This document shows positions 23,175 through 35,289 of a stretch of 64,000 nucleotides of DNA, one piece after another; position 1 is the first letter of the stretch; the number at the start of each line of letters is the position of its first letter. The stretch covers positions 13,071,001 through 13,135,000 of the forward strand of contig JAPTOF010000016.1 of NCBI GenBank assembly GCA_028554755.1. The letters run 5' to 3'. Made by a program: the position numbers and the translations under genes. Source of the DNA: Cordia subcordata (lineage: Eukaryota; Streptophyta; Magnoliopsida; Boraginales; Cordiaceae). The notes under the pieces are model-generated. The model was not told the DNA's origin. It saw only the letters and a program-made list of their open reading frames with translations, and ran no database searches.

Positions 23175-25832
23175 GCTTTGTTCTTGAATTTCTTTGGCTT
23201 GGATTTAAACATGTCTAAGTATTTGATGAAATGCCTCTATGAGTTTGCATGTGTAATTTGTGCTTAGATGCTTATATAGTGGCCTCACCTTAGCTTAATC
23301 CATGCTAATGGCATGAGTCCTACTTGTAACTACATTTGTGTTGATTGATTGTGCTATTTAATGCCTTTAGTATAGTCGGTAATGACCTCTAGCATGAAAC
23401 ATGGCTAAAAAGATATCCACTATTGCTTGAGTGATTTAGGTGACCTAGTCTCCAGTTTGAAACAAAGCTAAAAGCCAAATTCCCTAAGAGAAAATTAATC
23501 AACACTCAAAGGACTTAGAACTAGACCAAGAGCTCTAGCTAGTTAGGACCAGCCTATGCTTCTAATTGTGCCCAATTAGGGATAGGGTTGTGGTGTGCCT
23601 TTAAGGTGCAACCCCTAAAAGACCAGCAAGTGTACAGATTGTGCAATATAGTGTATACAAGTACGAGGGTCGAACCACAAGGAGGCTAATGAGTAGAAGG
23701 AATCCTATGCGTGTGTACTTTAGAAGATGCCTAAAAAGAAACTTAGACTGTGTATATTTTTGTACTTTTTGGATTATAGAGAGCTAAATGAAGGAAAAAG
23801 GAACTACACTGTGAGAACGGGAATGGGAAAATGGGAATCAAGCTAATCTTGGAGGGATTTAACCATGGAAAGATGTTAGGTGACTTACATTTGCTAATGG
23901 GTAGTTCTCAACTCGTATATTATGGGATTAAGGGAATTGGCTTATCTATGTGATGCTCTAATACTAGGTTGCTAGCTAGTATCCTAATTAATCCTTAGGA
24001 CTTGGTATGGGTCTATCTTTAATCATGTACACTTAGAGCTACAACGTGGTCCTTATGTACCTAAGGCCATTGGAGAGACTAGAAAGCTACTTAGGTGTCC
24101 TAGAATGATCCTATCCTAGCTCCAAGACCATTGGTTGGATTTAAAACCAAGAACTAAGGTCACTAAGGCCGATTAAACCTTATGCAGACTCTTAGCTGGA
24201 TTTAAAACTAAAGGATCTCAAACTAGGCTGGTTCTAACTTATGCACCATCATTCTAAGGACAAGATGGCGAGTTCATGTCTAATAAGCGCAATCCTACAT
24301 GTTCTAGGCCAAGGTGTTGTGAATATGGCATCCTATTCATTACCAAAACATTACCGTGTTTGATTTGCACCATTATAAGTAAGTGGGTACTGGCATGCAA
24401 CTAAGATTGGAGTTATATTCTCCAATAAAGTATGCTTATATTCACATAGACATGAACATAGCAAACCCACTTCATACAATCCACAAATAAACACATAGAC
24501 ATGCATATTAGATGGATTAGAGGTGTTCTATAGCAAATAGACTCCAATTTGCATACATACTACTCATCTAGGCAATTAATCAAACATATAGGCATGTATT
24601 GAGAAAAAGCCATTCACATGACGAACAAAGAATGTATATATATATTTTAAGCCATGAAAAGATCCCATACCATAAAGTATAAAATCAATCCATTACACAA
24701 GCTTAGTCACCCTAATCTAATCTACTCAAACATTAAAGTGAATAGGATGAAAGAGTGTTGAAGAAACTCCCCTTCCATCCTAGCTTGTTCTTGTACAATC
24801 TTGAGCAAATCTCTCACTAAATGTTGTTAAAATCCTCCAAAAGAGCTTAGATCTAAGTGGGTACGTGTGTTAGTGTATGTGTTTAAGATGGGTAAAGTAG
24901 GGTTTAATGTGTGTGTAAAATGGATGTGAAGTGTGTATGAATGGATTCCCCCAAATACTAAAACATCAGGTCCTATTTATAGCCTTTAACGTCATTACGG
25001 GTCAACCTTATCGACTGGCTGATAGATGCAGGGCTTCGACTGGTTCCAATATGCTCTCTGGAGTTACCGGCTGACCCTCAGCCGGTTTGCCCTTTTATGC
25101 TCTAGAATTACCGGCTGACCGGTGGGGGTTGACCGGTTCATTTTTATTGCTTCAATCTTCATCTTCTTTGCTTCTTGCCTCTTCCCCACGACCCGTGCAC
25201 CTTCTAATTTCATCACCTCTCATCATCCAAGCTTAGCATTGACCTACAACTCACCTATATCCTAAAAAACATGCAATTAGTGTAGCTTTTATCTTTAACT
25301 AAACTACGTACAATTGTATACGCTTAAGCCTAATTCTATGATATGTACTACACTAATGTAACCACATAAGCTCATAACACCTCTAAACATAATTAAATAA
25401 CAATGCAAACACACACAAAAATGAAGCACATCAAGTTGCACCAATAGTTAGAGGTAATAAGGTTACTAAGCCCGCAAGTGAAGAATCCAAACCATCAATA
25501 ACCTCAAAACAAGGGTGGGAGTCCAAACCCATTCCAATAGAGCAATCACACCTAAATTTCCCCCCAAACCTTGTAGATTCCTATTTCCATAGCTTGTTTA
25601 CCCTTCCATTCTTTTAGTTAGGTTTATTTTCCTTTAGTTTAGTTCTTTATAGCTCCAATCAATCTTAAAACCCCAAAAATAGTAGGTAGGACCACATGTA
25701 GTTATTATAGGACACACTTGCACATAGGAACCACACTTAGGTAGCCTTCTTGAGGAGAACGATCCCGTACTCAAGCCCTAGACTACAAAGTCCCGTGAGC
25801 TTGTAGGTGTTTTGACTTGAAAAAGCATGTCA
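22318..25832 (+). repeat. 5' LTR of the Athila-group element, interrupted
   Basis: It aligns along its length with the 3' LTR (31027-33345): the same start, the CAAAGCAAACGGAGAAGA block, the GGATTTGAGGATTAAACAAG block and the AAAACCCCAAAAATAGTA-type block near the end. It contains a 1,843-bp insertion (23591-25433). Confidence 0.9.
23591..25433 (-). mobile_element. Solo LTR nested in reverse orientation
   Basis: The insertion interrupts the 5' LTR after GGTTG and is followed by AGTTG. The undisturbed 3' LTR reads through as GGGTTGCACTAATAG, which gives a target-site duplication of four or five bases. Read on the minus strand it starts TGATGTGCTTCATTTT and ends in CA. Its order of blocks (ATTTAGAGGTGTTATG-like start, GTACACTTGC end) matches the LTR family seen at 26729 and 49820. 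No internal domain remains, so this is a solo LTR. Confidence 0.8.
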
Positions 25833-25838
25833 AGGTTT

Positions 25839-25856
25839 TGGCGCCATTGCCAGGGA
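25839..25856 (+). promoter_or_regulatory. Primer-binding site of the LTR element
   Basis: TGGCGCCATTGCCAGGGA begins six bases after the 5' LTR. It matches the 3' end complement of plant tRNA-Asp with one or two changes, the usual primer of Athila and related Ty3 elements. Confidence 0.8.
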
Positions 25857-26132
25857 GGCACGGTTGTTGATTTCCTTGTTTTTGTGTTTTTGTCAATAGT
25901 TACGTGTTGTATATACTCTCATTTTTGTTTATCATGTTCATAGCTAGTTTTGTTACTTGTTGCTTTTACCTATTTTGTTTGTTAGTTTAGTTTGCTTCTT
26001 GCAATTTTGTGTTTCTTTTGTGTTTTTCTTAGGAATTAGTTGTTTGTGATAGGTAGTTGCTTGTTGACCTTGAAGTTCGGAGGTCGAAGTTGAGGAAGAA
26101 GACAAATTGAGTTGTATTGCAAATTTATATAG

Positions 26133-28960
26133 ATGGATAATCCTAATCCCAATCCTTCTAGAACCAAGACCTTAGGGCAATATCTTAGGCCCGACACTTA
26201 TCCACCCCATGTCTCTATTCAACTATCAACCTTAGGAGAGGGCCCTCTAAGATTAGGCCCGAGACCTTGCAAATGCTTCTATCATTCTATATGCGTAATA
26301 CTGAGAGCCCTCATATGTATACAGGTGCATTTCTAGAGATATGCTTTAGCATTCATTTTAGGGATGTCTCTTCTAAGAATGTTAGGCTTAGATTATTCCC
26401 ATTCTCTTTGAAAGATAGAGTGAAGCAATGGCTTAAGTCCTTATCTCATGAGTCATCACTAGTTGGGATGAGCTTCAAGCTAAGTTCCTTAAGAGATTCT
26501 TGCCTATAGCTAGGACGACCACTCTTAGGGTTGAGATCATGACATTTTTTCAACGAGAGTAAGAACCCTTTCACGAAACTTAGGAGACATTCAATGAGCT
26601 TTTCGCCAATGCCAACATCATGGGTATAATTTGCATGAATTATTCCAATTTTTCTATTTAGGCTTGACTTCATAGGATAAGTTAATGGTCAATGCTTTAG
26701 GTAGTGAAGGGTTCTACGATTTGACACTTGATGTGTCTTGATTTTGTATGTGTTTGCATTACTTGTTCCTATATTTTTAGAGGTGTATGATGCTATATAA
26801 AGTGCATTAGTGTAGCTTTACATTACATTTGTGCATACTAGGATGATATGGTGCATAGTTGAGGTTAAAGAGTAAACACTACACTAAAGTGCACTAATCT
26901 TACGTTTTAGGTGAGTTTGAGGATTGTTTGGAGATTAAAGATGATGGAGATGGCTTGGGCAAGAATTGAAGAAGATTTTAAGGATGAAAAGTGAAAGAAA
27001 ATAAAGTTTGGAAGTCTCCAGACAAAGGCCAAAGCAACTGGAAGCAAACGGAGCTAAAACGAAGCCGAAAGAGAGCAACTATTGAACTACCAGTCTAATT
27101 GCTTCAAAGAGACGGTGCACCAGCTCACTAGGCTGGTAAAACTAGTGAGCAACCTTCCTTTGGTGGAATAGAGAGCTCTTGGTACCAGTGCACCGATTAT
27201 GGACTCAACACATGACTCTTTAAGACGCACATAGCTTAAAACACCTCACACATTAGGCCTTTCCGTGGATTTAACCCTACACTTGTACACATACCGTACT
27301 ACACGTAACCTGTGTACTTGCAGATTATTTAGGCTTGTGCCCTGAAATAGCATATTAATAGCCAATGAGACATGGTCAAAATTAGAGGATATAGCTGAGG
27401 ACTCATTCTAACGAGAGAGTTAGAAAGGGAACTAAGGACATTACTCTTAATAATGTGTTTAGGGTTGACTTGACTTATGATTTAGCTGCCAAGGTAGATG
27501 CTCTTACTAGGAAGTTTGACCAATTTATGTCTTTAAGTGCTACATCCACTCATAGGTTCATTCTTAGTGCATCTTTCGCTCGTTCTCTAAGTCTTGTAGG
27601 GGTTGTGTTGTATGCTCCGAGTCTAGTCATACCACTCTAGCACGCCTACTTGCCCCACAGTTCCCCGAGTTTATGTAGGAGCGCGTTCTCACTAGTCAAG
27701 ATCATTCATTCACTCCTTTTCTCCTACCCAAACTCGAGTGGCATGATCATTCCAAGACTGTGTAGTATCATCACAACATAGATTCTTCGTATTCATTCTA
27801 GAACCATTCTAGTCCATCACTTCCTAGCCCTTTAAGGTTTCATTGGGTAGTTTTTGAGCCTAGGTAACCTAGTGCTTCACAACATTCATTCCAGTCTACT
27901 CCCATTGATTCCACTTCACCAGCTCAGCCTATAGTTGACTGTAGGATTGATTTACTTACTAAGATGATACAAGCCCAGCAGCAGATGATAGAGTCTCAAA
28001 ACCAGATGTTCCAGAGAGCGATTGGGGAGTTAAAGACTCAATAAAGCATCTTGCTGAACAAGTTTGCTATAGAGACCTAGGAAAGCTATCTATTTATCCT
28101 GAGCTGAGTCCTATAGATCCTTGTAGCATTTCCAACCCTTATCTGAATGATATATACGGGCTAAGGTTGTCACAACTTTGAGAAGTGGTAGGGTCATTGA
28201 TAATTAAGTGGGAGAGTCAGGGAGTAGAGATAGGCCTGAAACAACATGTGTTGAGGGAGAGACTAGTGTGCCTAAGAAGAAAACTAAAGAGTCTAAAGAG
28301 AAAAAGAGAAATTACATGGAGAATAGTGTTGATCCACCATGTAGAGAAGGGAAACAAGTTGTTGAATTTCATGATACTACTCCTAGAGTCCCTTTCCCTG
28401 AAGCACTAGAAATGCCAAAGAAAGACAAAGATGATAAAGAATCGGGAATTTTAGAGCCTCTTAAGGATCTCGAGGTTACTTTACGTTTAGTTGAGGTCAT
28501 TAAGAAGATACTAGCTTATGCCAAATTCTTTAGAGACTTGTGTATTAGGAAAAGGCAAACCATCCGTATACTTGGGAAGGTAAAGCTTACACAGAGAGTG
28601 AGTAGTATTTGCACTATGGGTATTCCGTCTCAATTTAGTGATCCTGGAGCTTTTACCATTTATTGCACTATTAATGATCACCCAGTGGATCATGCTCTAC
28701 TTGATTTTGGTGCTAATGTCAATCTCATTCCTTTTTTGGTGTATAAACATCTAGGTTTAGAGGCGTTGAAGCCTACCAGTATGATTTTGTAGTTAGCCAA
28801 TAGGAGTGAGAGGAAACCTCAAGGGATAATTGAGGATGTTACTGTTAAAGTTGGAAAGTTCTACTATCTCGTGGATTTCATTATTTTAGACATACATCTA
28901 GGTCACGACACATGTCGTTTTAGGGAAACCATTTTTAGTGACCACTAATGCAATGATTCA
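26133..28960 (+). pseudogene. Decayed gag-protease polyprotein of the Athila-group element
   Basis: The frame opens with ATG at 26133 (MDNPNPNPSRTKTLGQYL). A retrotransposon gag core follows in shifted frames (RLFPFSLKDRVKQWLKSL, then a TSWDELQAKFLKRFLP-like block). After the LTR inserted at 26729, gag resumes with LTYDLAAKVDALTRKFDQFM. From 28208 an open stretch gives PFPEAL, a YAKFFRDLCIRK block and the protease motif LLDFGANVNLIP near 28695-28730, then ILEDV-like and FIILDI blocks. This order is that of Athila gag-protease. Several frameshifts and stops break it. The protease triad reads DFGA instead of the usual D(S/T)GA or Athila DLGA. Confidence 0.85.
26729..27345 (+). mobile_element. 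Internally deleted solo LTR inserted in gag
   Basis: It begins TGATGTGTCTTGATTTTGTA in the middle of the gag reading and ends near CTTGTGCCCTGAAATAGCA. The first ~430 bp and last ~150 bp align with the solo LTR at 49820-51935 (shared CTCACTAGGCTGGTAAAACT / CTCACTAGGTTGGTACAACT block, and the 'GTACACATACCGTACT' block). The middle 1.4 kb is missing. The right border is approximate. Confidence 0.7.
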
Positions 28961-31026
28961 TTGTAGGATAGGGATCATTGAGTTCACATTTAGGAATTTG
29001 AAAGCAAAGGTTAGGAGTGTTGAATCTGCCGCTACGGATAGAGCAAGTGACAAGGAGAATTGTTTCTTTATAGAGTCTGTTGTTTCTAATGTTGAGGATA
29101 CTATTGAGATGGACCGATTTCTTCTTCTTGGATGAATTTGATGAGATGAGGATACCATCTAGGATTGATGACATTGAGGTTGAGAGTTTCTAATCCTAGA
29201 TGACCAAGAACCTGGATTGGAGTGATTTCTCTTTTAAGATGAGTGTGACAAGCCTGAGATGGAGAATTTCTTGTTTGATTGTGATCAATCTAAGAGGCCT
29301 ACTGCTGAGCTTGAGAGGTTTAAGCATAAAAACTATGTTGCTATTGATATCCCATTTCTCACAGTATGTCCCAAGAGATGTCCATTTTTGGACCCATTTT
29401 TTTTATCTGAGGATGCCCAGCATGATTTAATGTTTACATTCTTAGGGCATGAGTTTAAATCTTCACAATGTCGAATGCATGGTATTTATTGCATTTCTCA
29501 TTTATTGCATCTGTTTGTTGTTTTTCTCTATGCTGATTTGTTTATTTGGCAGTATGTGCCTAAGGACTTTAAACATCACTAGCCTTAGCATTATCGCACG
29601 GCTGGGGGCGTCAAATCTAGCGCCACTAAAAGATGCCCTAGAATTTTGGTAGTTAGAGTTTGATTGATAAGTTCTTTACTTTTGCTTCTTTTAGTACTTT
29701 CTGTTTTTCATTTCTTTTCTTTTCTTTACATTTTCTTTTAGTTGCCCTCGTGTTCGTTGCCTTCCATACATAAAGCCTTGTCATTTATACTTGCCATTGT
29801 GAACTTCTTATGTCGTGTTTGTTAATTTCCTTTGTAGATCTTTTGAGTTGAGTGGAAATTGGATGCCAAGGAAGTTAATGGACACTATCATCAAAACATG
29901 GCATACGTGGCTTAATGTTACTCAAGGTTATATTTATCTATCCTCCACTTGTCCCTTCTTATCTACCCCTACTTCATCTTCTTTACATGATTTGTGATGT
30001 TCACTTGCTTGTTGTATAGTCTTATTTTATTTGCTTGAGGACAAGCAAAGTTTAGGTTTGGGGATGTGGGAGTTCTACCTTGTTTTATGCTTCATGTAGG
30101 GTAGATTTGCATTATTTTCTTAAAAATGGTGAAACTTTTTTGATTTTTAAGCACGTAGAGTCGTTTATCTCTTTGTTAATTGGAGCGTTGCTCTTGTTAT
30201 TGACTTAATTAATTAGAGAAGATGAGGTTGTATTGTGGGGAGTGAATAGAATGAAGGGAGAATCGGGACTTTGAAGGGAATTCTTTTGAAAGTTTTTGGG
30301 GAGTGAGCACTTCTAGGAATGCACCTTGTAGCTACCCCATAACTTTGTTGGAAAAAGTGTTTATTAAGGATTGTTGATATGAGTGCCTCTTACTTGATTG
30401 GTTTTTTATAATGTGCCTCAGCCTTTCTTTTTCTTTTCTTTTTGTTTATGTTTTGTATTAAGAGAAATGTAAAAAAGGGAAAAATAAAAAAAATGTAAAA
30501 AAAGTGAAAAATATTGGAAAAAATAAAAAAAATAAAAATGTTAAAAAGCCAAAAGGCAACAAAAAGATGAAAAAGTGAAGTTGTTTGAATAAGTGTTCAG
30601 TGACACAATGTTAATTTGACACAAGTTTCTCTTTCATTTTATTGTATTGTGAATAAGGCTCTCACATCACTTGTGAGCCATAGTGATTGTATCCTCTTTC
30701 TCCTTATATCTTTGAGGCTATGTGCTTATTTGGGAGCCATGTTAATTGAGTGGCATGAATCAACTTCCTGGGTGTGTGCGTTCGAATCCTGGATTTGTGG
30801 TGGCTTTAGCTACTTGGAACTTCTCGTGAGGTGCAAGTATCCTTGTAAGTAAAGAGAGGATCCGAAAAAGACTTGGGGACCTTTTTACGAAAGAAATGAC
30901 CCCTTCATACTTCTTAAACTCTTTAAGATAGCAAGTCAATACTCTTGGCAACCTTCTTTAGCTTCTTAGAGATAAACTTAGGTTTGGTCTTACTTAGGGA
31001 CAAGCAAAGAGAAGGTTTAAAGGTGT
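28961..31026 (+). other. 3' non-coding interior of the LTR element with two polypurine-type tracts
   Basis: After the protease remnant only short frames remain, and none shows the reverse transcriptase YxDD, RNase H or integrase motifs. A 'GAGGACAAGCAAAGTTTAGG' segment near 30038 and a 'GACAAGCAAAGAGAAGGTTT' segment ending at the 3' LTR (about 31000-31026) are two copies of the sequence that usually borders the 3' LTR in this group. The region between them has A-rich runs (30470-30570). Confidence 0.6.
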
Positions 31027-33345
31027 TGATGTGTCTTGGTTTGTTTGTGGTTATTGGTGCATTTCTATATGATATTTGAGGTGTTTTGTGCTTATTAGAT
31101 AATGTTGGTGTGGTATATATATTATACTTGTGCATATGAGGATATAAATGTTCATAGTTGAGTTTATACAGAAAATGCTACATTAAGTGCTTGTTTCTTG
31201 TGTTTTATGTGAGGTTTGAAGTAATGTTTGGAGCTTAATTGATGATGCTTGGGATGTAGAGCAAAGTTTAGAGGTATTTTGAAGATAAAGAATTGAAAAA
31301 AAGGCACTTTAAGCTCCCAGATGAAGCACAAAGCAAACGGAGAAGATCGGACACAAAATCGTGAAAATTGGAGCTTAAACTGGAGAGGCCGGTCAATCCC
31401 CTTGTAAAGGCCAGGCCCCCGGCTAGGCCCCTGAGCTTGGCCCCCGGCTAGGCTAGAAACTTCACCATTTTGGCCAGACCCCTTCTTCCATAAGCTAGGC
31501 CCTCGGCTAGGGCGACTAGCTGTACGCGAAAACAACTTATAAAAGTGCACTTTTCAGCACAATTAAAAAGAACCCTTCTCTATTCTTCACACCCATTATA
31601 CCATACCCTAATTCTATCATTCACCCACCTCTCACATACAATCCCATATGAATTCCATCCATAAACAATCTTGGATTTGAGGATTAAACAAGGATTTGGA
31701 GGCTTTAGAGTAAGATTTGTAAAGAGCAAGCAAGGATAATGAGGGAGTTTTTCATTCTTCTTTTTATTCTTGTTTATACTATGTTAGATTAGTTTTAAAT
31801 TAGGGATGATTGCTATTATTCTAATGGGTTGATAAGCTTAATACTTGGTTTTGAGATATTGATGGTTATATACACATGCGTTGTTCTTGAATTTCTTTGG
31901 CTTGGATTTAAACATGTCTAATGATGTGTTTGTTTACAGCTTATAATAAGCAACTTTTCTTATTTTACATCTTATCCAAAAAAGCATGTTTGTTTTATGC
32001 TTATAATAAAATGCTTATTTTAAGATGGCTATTTATAGTGCAAAAATTTAAGCAACAATCAGCCATCTTACTGCTTATATGGGACATGGCTGGAATTTTA
32101 GGAATTTTTAATGAAACTTTACTTTCCACTATTGCCCTCGTGTTTTTAGCTTAATACCAAGATTGCCTTTTAAATTTGTTGTCACTTATATAATTTTTTA
32201 AATTTATTTAATACTTCTTTGAATTTTAATTTTATAATTAGTTACATTATAGTAATATATGCGATGACACAAAAGGGTTATTTTTTGTTAAAAAAGGTTA
32301 TATTGACAATTGTAGAGTAAATTTATAATAGTTATTCACCAATCAATTCTATTATTAAATATTTCAGGACATTTTGGTCAATTCAGCTTATTTTAGCATT
32401 TCAGATTATGCTAATAAGACTCCAGACCAAACAATTTTTTTACATCAGACACTTATTTCTTATCAGACACTTATCAGATAAGATGCTTATCAAATTTCAG
32501 ATTTCATATAAGACTATTCCAAACGGGCTATAAGTGTTTGATGAAATTCTTTTATGAGTTTGCATGTGTAATTTGTGTTTTGATGCTAATAGTAGTGGTC
32601 TCACCTTAGCCTTAATCCATGCTAATGACATGAGTCCTACTTGCAACTACATTTGTGTTGATTAATTTGCACTATTTAATGCCTTTAGTATAGTAGATAA
32701 TGACCTCTAGCATGAAACATAGCTAAAAGGATATCCATTATTGGTCGAGTGATCTAGGTAAAAGGATAACTATTATTGGTTGAGTGATCTAGGTAACCTA
32801 CTCTCTAGTTTGAAACAAAGCTAACCGATTAGATTCCCTAAGAGGAAATTAATTAACACTCAAAGGACTTAAAACTAAACCCAAGAGCTCTAGCTAGTTA
32901 GGACAAGCCTATGCTTCTAACTGGACTTGGTTAGGGATAGGGTTGCACTAATAGTTAGAGAGAGTAAGACTAGTAAACTAAGCCCACAAGTAGAGAATCC
33001 AAACCATCAATAGTCTCAAAACAAGGTAGAGGTCCAAATCCATTCAAATAGAGCAATCATCCCTTAATTTCCCCTAAAATCTTGTAGATTTCCATTTCTA
33101 TTGCTTGTTTACCCTTCCATTCCTCTTAGTTAGGTCTATTTTCCTTTAGTTTAGTTCTTTAGAACTCTAATCAATCCTACAACCCCAAAAATAGTAAGTA
33201 GGACCTCACATAGTTATTGTAAGACACACTTGCAAAGAGAAACCACACTTAGGTAGCCTTCCTAAGGAGAACGAACCCCGTACTCAAGCCCTAGACTACA
33301 AGGTCTCGTGCGCTTGTGGGTGTTTTGACTTGAAAAAGCACTTCA
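31027..33345 (+). repeat. 3' LTR of the Athila-group element, interrupted
   Basis: It starts TGATGTGTCTTGGTTTGTTT and ends GCACTTCA, followed by the ACCAT duplication. A 609-bp element (31922-32530) is inserted in it. A 33-bp segment (AGGATATCCATTATTGGTCG... type) is duplicated at about 32727-32795. Confidence 0.9.
31922..32530. mobile_element. PIF/Harbinger-like MITE nested in the 3' LTR
   Basis: The 609-bp insertion is flanked by TAA on both sides (31919-31921, 32531-32533), and the 5' LTR shows the empty site CTAAGTATTTGATG. A 3-bp TAA/TTA duplication is the mark of the PIF/Harbinger (Tourist) group. Its ends are related (GTGTTTGTTT on the left, GCCCGTTTGG on the right when reversed). The interior is repetitive in 'GCTTAT' words and codes for nothing. 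Confidence 0.75.
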
Positions 33346-33350
33346 ACCAT

Positions 33351-35285
33351 CTCCTAGTTGCAATTTCTTTTTTTTTTTTTTTTGAAAAATTAGTGTAAAT
33401 TTTTTTATACTAGGCTAAGTTTTTTTTTTGGTTTATAAATTGTTTTATAGTAGGCTAAGTTTTTTTTTTTTTTTTGGTTTAATATGTAGGTATGGGTCCC
33501 ACCTGACACCTTATAGTTGCTTTAATTTTTTGTTTATATTTTAAAAATATTTTCCCTATTGACAAATTGATTAAAAAATTAAAAAGTAAACTAATTTCTT
33601 AACTTCTACCAATTTTATCTATTAAGTAGAGTGTAATATTAAGTTGGGGATCCATGTAAAATTCTTATAATTCTTTATTATTTTTTAATATTTTTATAAT
33701 GATAAATATGTATATCTTTTAAAGTTTCGAGACGTTAGAATGTCACATAGTACCCCATGAATTTTTCAATTTTGTTTTTGGTTCGGAACTTAAGAGTGAA
33801 TTTTTTCTTTATTTTATGTTTAATGCTTGGGTGGAATGTCATGTTAAAATCTGTGGTTGCTTCTGTAATTTCTTCATTCTTTTTATTTTTTAACAATTAG
33901 CAACAATGTTTTTGTCATTGAGAAATTGAGAAAAAAAGATTTAAAAAATAAACTTTTTTTTTTTTTTAATTCTAGATTTTATGAATGCTAGAATTGAAAG
34001 AACATACTTTCAATATATTAATAATGCTTTTGTATATAAATTTGATTCATCTGTGACCATACATGATCTAAATCATGCAAAATATAAAAATGTACTGATG
34101 AAATTTGCATTTTTTACGAGTGTATAAACCCGTCAATGATAAATAATAAGGCATTGATATTTGAAAATAACGGAGTGACTGATTAATGATATAATTATGA
34201 GAAAATAATTTGATAATTATCACTTTGGGTCGTTGTTACATGGGATCTGAACTTGATATAAAGTGCTGATAATTTATCACTTTGGGTGTTGTTACATGGG
34301 ATCTAAACTTGATTTAGGCATCGTTTGGCCTAGTTGTGTGATTTATGCTGTTGAGCGGTAGAGCTTTTAGCAGTAGAGTTTTGGGTAGAAGTGTTGTTGA
34401 ATAAAAGTAGTTGATTGTTTAGCTCGGTATTTTAAAAGTTAAGCTTTCAGTTGTTTTGAGAGTAATGTTGGACTTTAAAAAATATAAAATAGTATTTTTG
34501 AGAAAAAATAAATAAAAATAATTTTTGACATGACATAAAAATAACTTTTCAAAAGCCTTTTTTGAAAAGCTCCAATTTGGAGCTTTTAGTTTTTCAATTT
34601 CTTTTAGCTTCAGCTTTTATTTAAAAGCTCTTTTAAAAATAGACCAAATAGGTCAATTTAGTTTTTAAACTCACAAAAAGCACTTTTGAATTTCCAAAAG
34701 TTGGGCCAAACAGACTCTTAAAGTATTTAGAGTTATCGGCTTTTGGCGATCTAGAAGCATTATCTCTATATATATATGCCAAAGAAAATCACTCAATTGC
34801 TTTATTCACCTAAGACGACTCTCTCTATACACCTATCTTGTTAATTAAATAGATCTAATAAGATAAAATTCTAAACTCACCTTTTGATTTAGTTGTATTG
34901 ATTAGTGTGTGTCACACATACACATTGGCCAATTTCAATATGTTGGCCGATTCATTAGTGATGATAATACAAGTGTTGGTGATTGGATACTTAATAATTA
35001 ATGATTGGAGAGAAACAAAAAAATTTAATTAAAATTAAAATTTTGATGTTTCTCATTAAGGATAAAATAGACAATAATCATGTCAAAATATGACAAAATT
35101 ACAAATTTATCACAATTTTGGCCACAAATTTATCTGGAAAAAAAGGGCGAAACAAAATCGCTTAATTTTGGTTCCAAAGTTAAGTGAAATGATGGAATAA
35201 CAACTAGTTGTACTTAAACATGCAATTACAAACTTATATCATTTTTCACAATTACTATCAGGTTCCTCTTCAGAGTACATATTTT
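33351..35285. other. Gene-free DNA with poly-T runs and a MITE
   Basis: No gene is seen. There are two 'ACTAGGCTAAG / AGTAGGCTAAG' units each followed by T-runs (33365-33480) and a tandem pair of about 53 bp near 34211-34312 (TATCACTTTGGG...ATGGGATCT twice). The MITE at 34316-34720 is listed separately. Confidence 0.5.
34316..34720. mobile_element. MITE-like element with GTTTGGC ends
   Basis: The left end reads ATCGTTTGGCCTAGTTGTGT. The right end, reversed, reads GTCTGTTTGGCCCAACTTTT. The interior of about 400 bp is non-coding and rich in 'AGCTTTTAG' words. A truncated relative lies at 5085-5215. Confidence 0.55.
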
Positions 35286-35289
35286 GTCA

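Larger units (their letters stand above)
22318..33345 (+). mobile_element. Athila-group LTR retrotransposon, gag-protease only
   Basis: The 11,028-bp element is bounded by a perfect 5-bp target-site duplication ACCAT (22313-22317, 33346-33350). Its LTRs begin TGAT(A/G)TGTCTTGGTTTGT and end in CA. After removal of nested insertions the LTRs measure about 1.67 kb and 1.71 kb. The primer-binding site TGGCGCCATTGCCAGGGA follows the 5' LTR and resembles the tRNA-Asp site used by Athila elements. The interior carries gag and aspartic-protease remnants, but I find no reverse transcriptase, RNase H or integrase, so it is non-autonomous. Three elements are nested inside it: a reversed LTR in the 5' LTR, a deleted LTR in gag and a Harbinger-like element in the 3' LTR. 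Confidence 0.88.

Noticed and set aside
31164..31550. 128-residue minus-strand frame
   Set aside because: Lies wholly inside the 3' LTR; the same DNA in the 5' LTR does not keep the frame.
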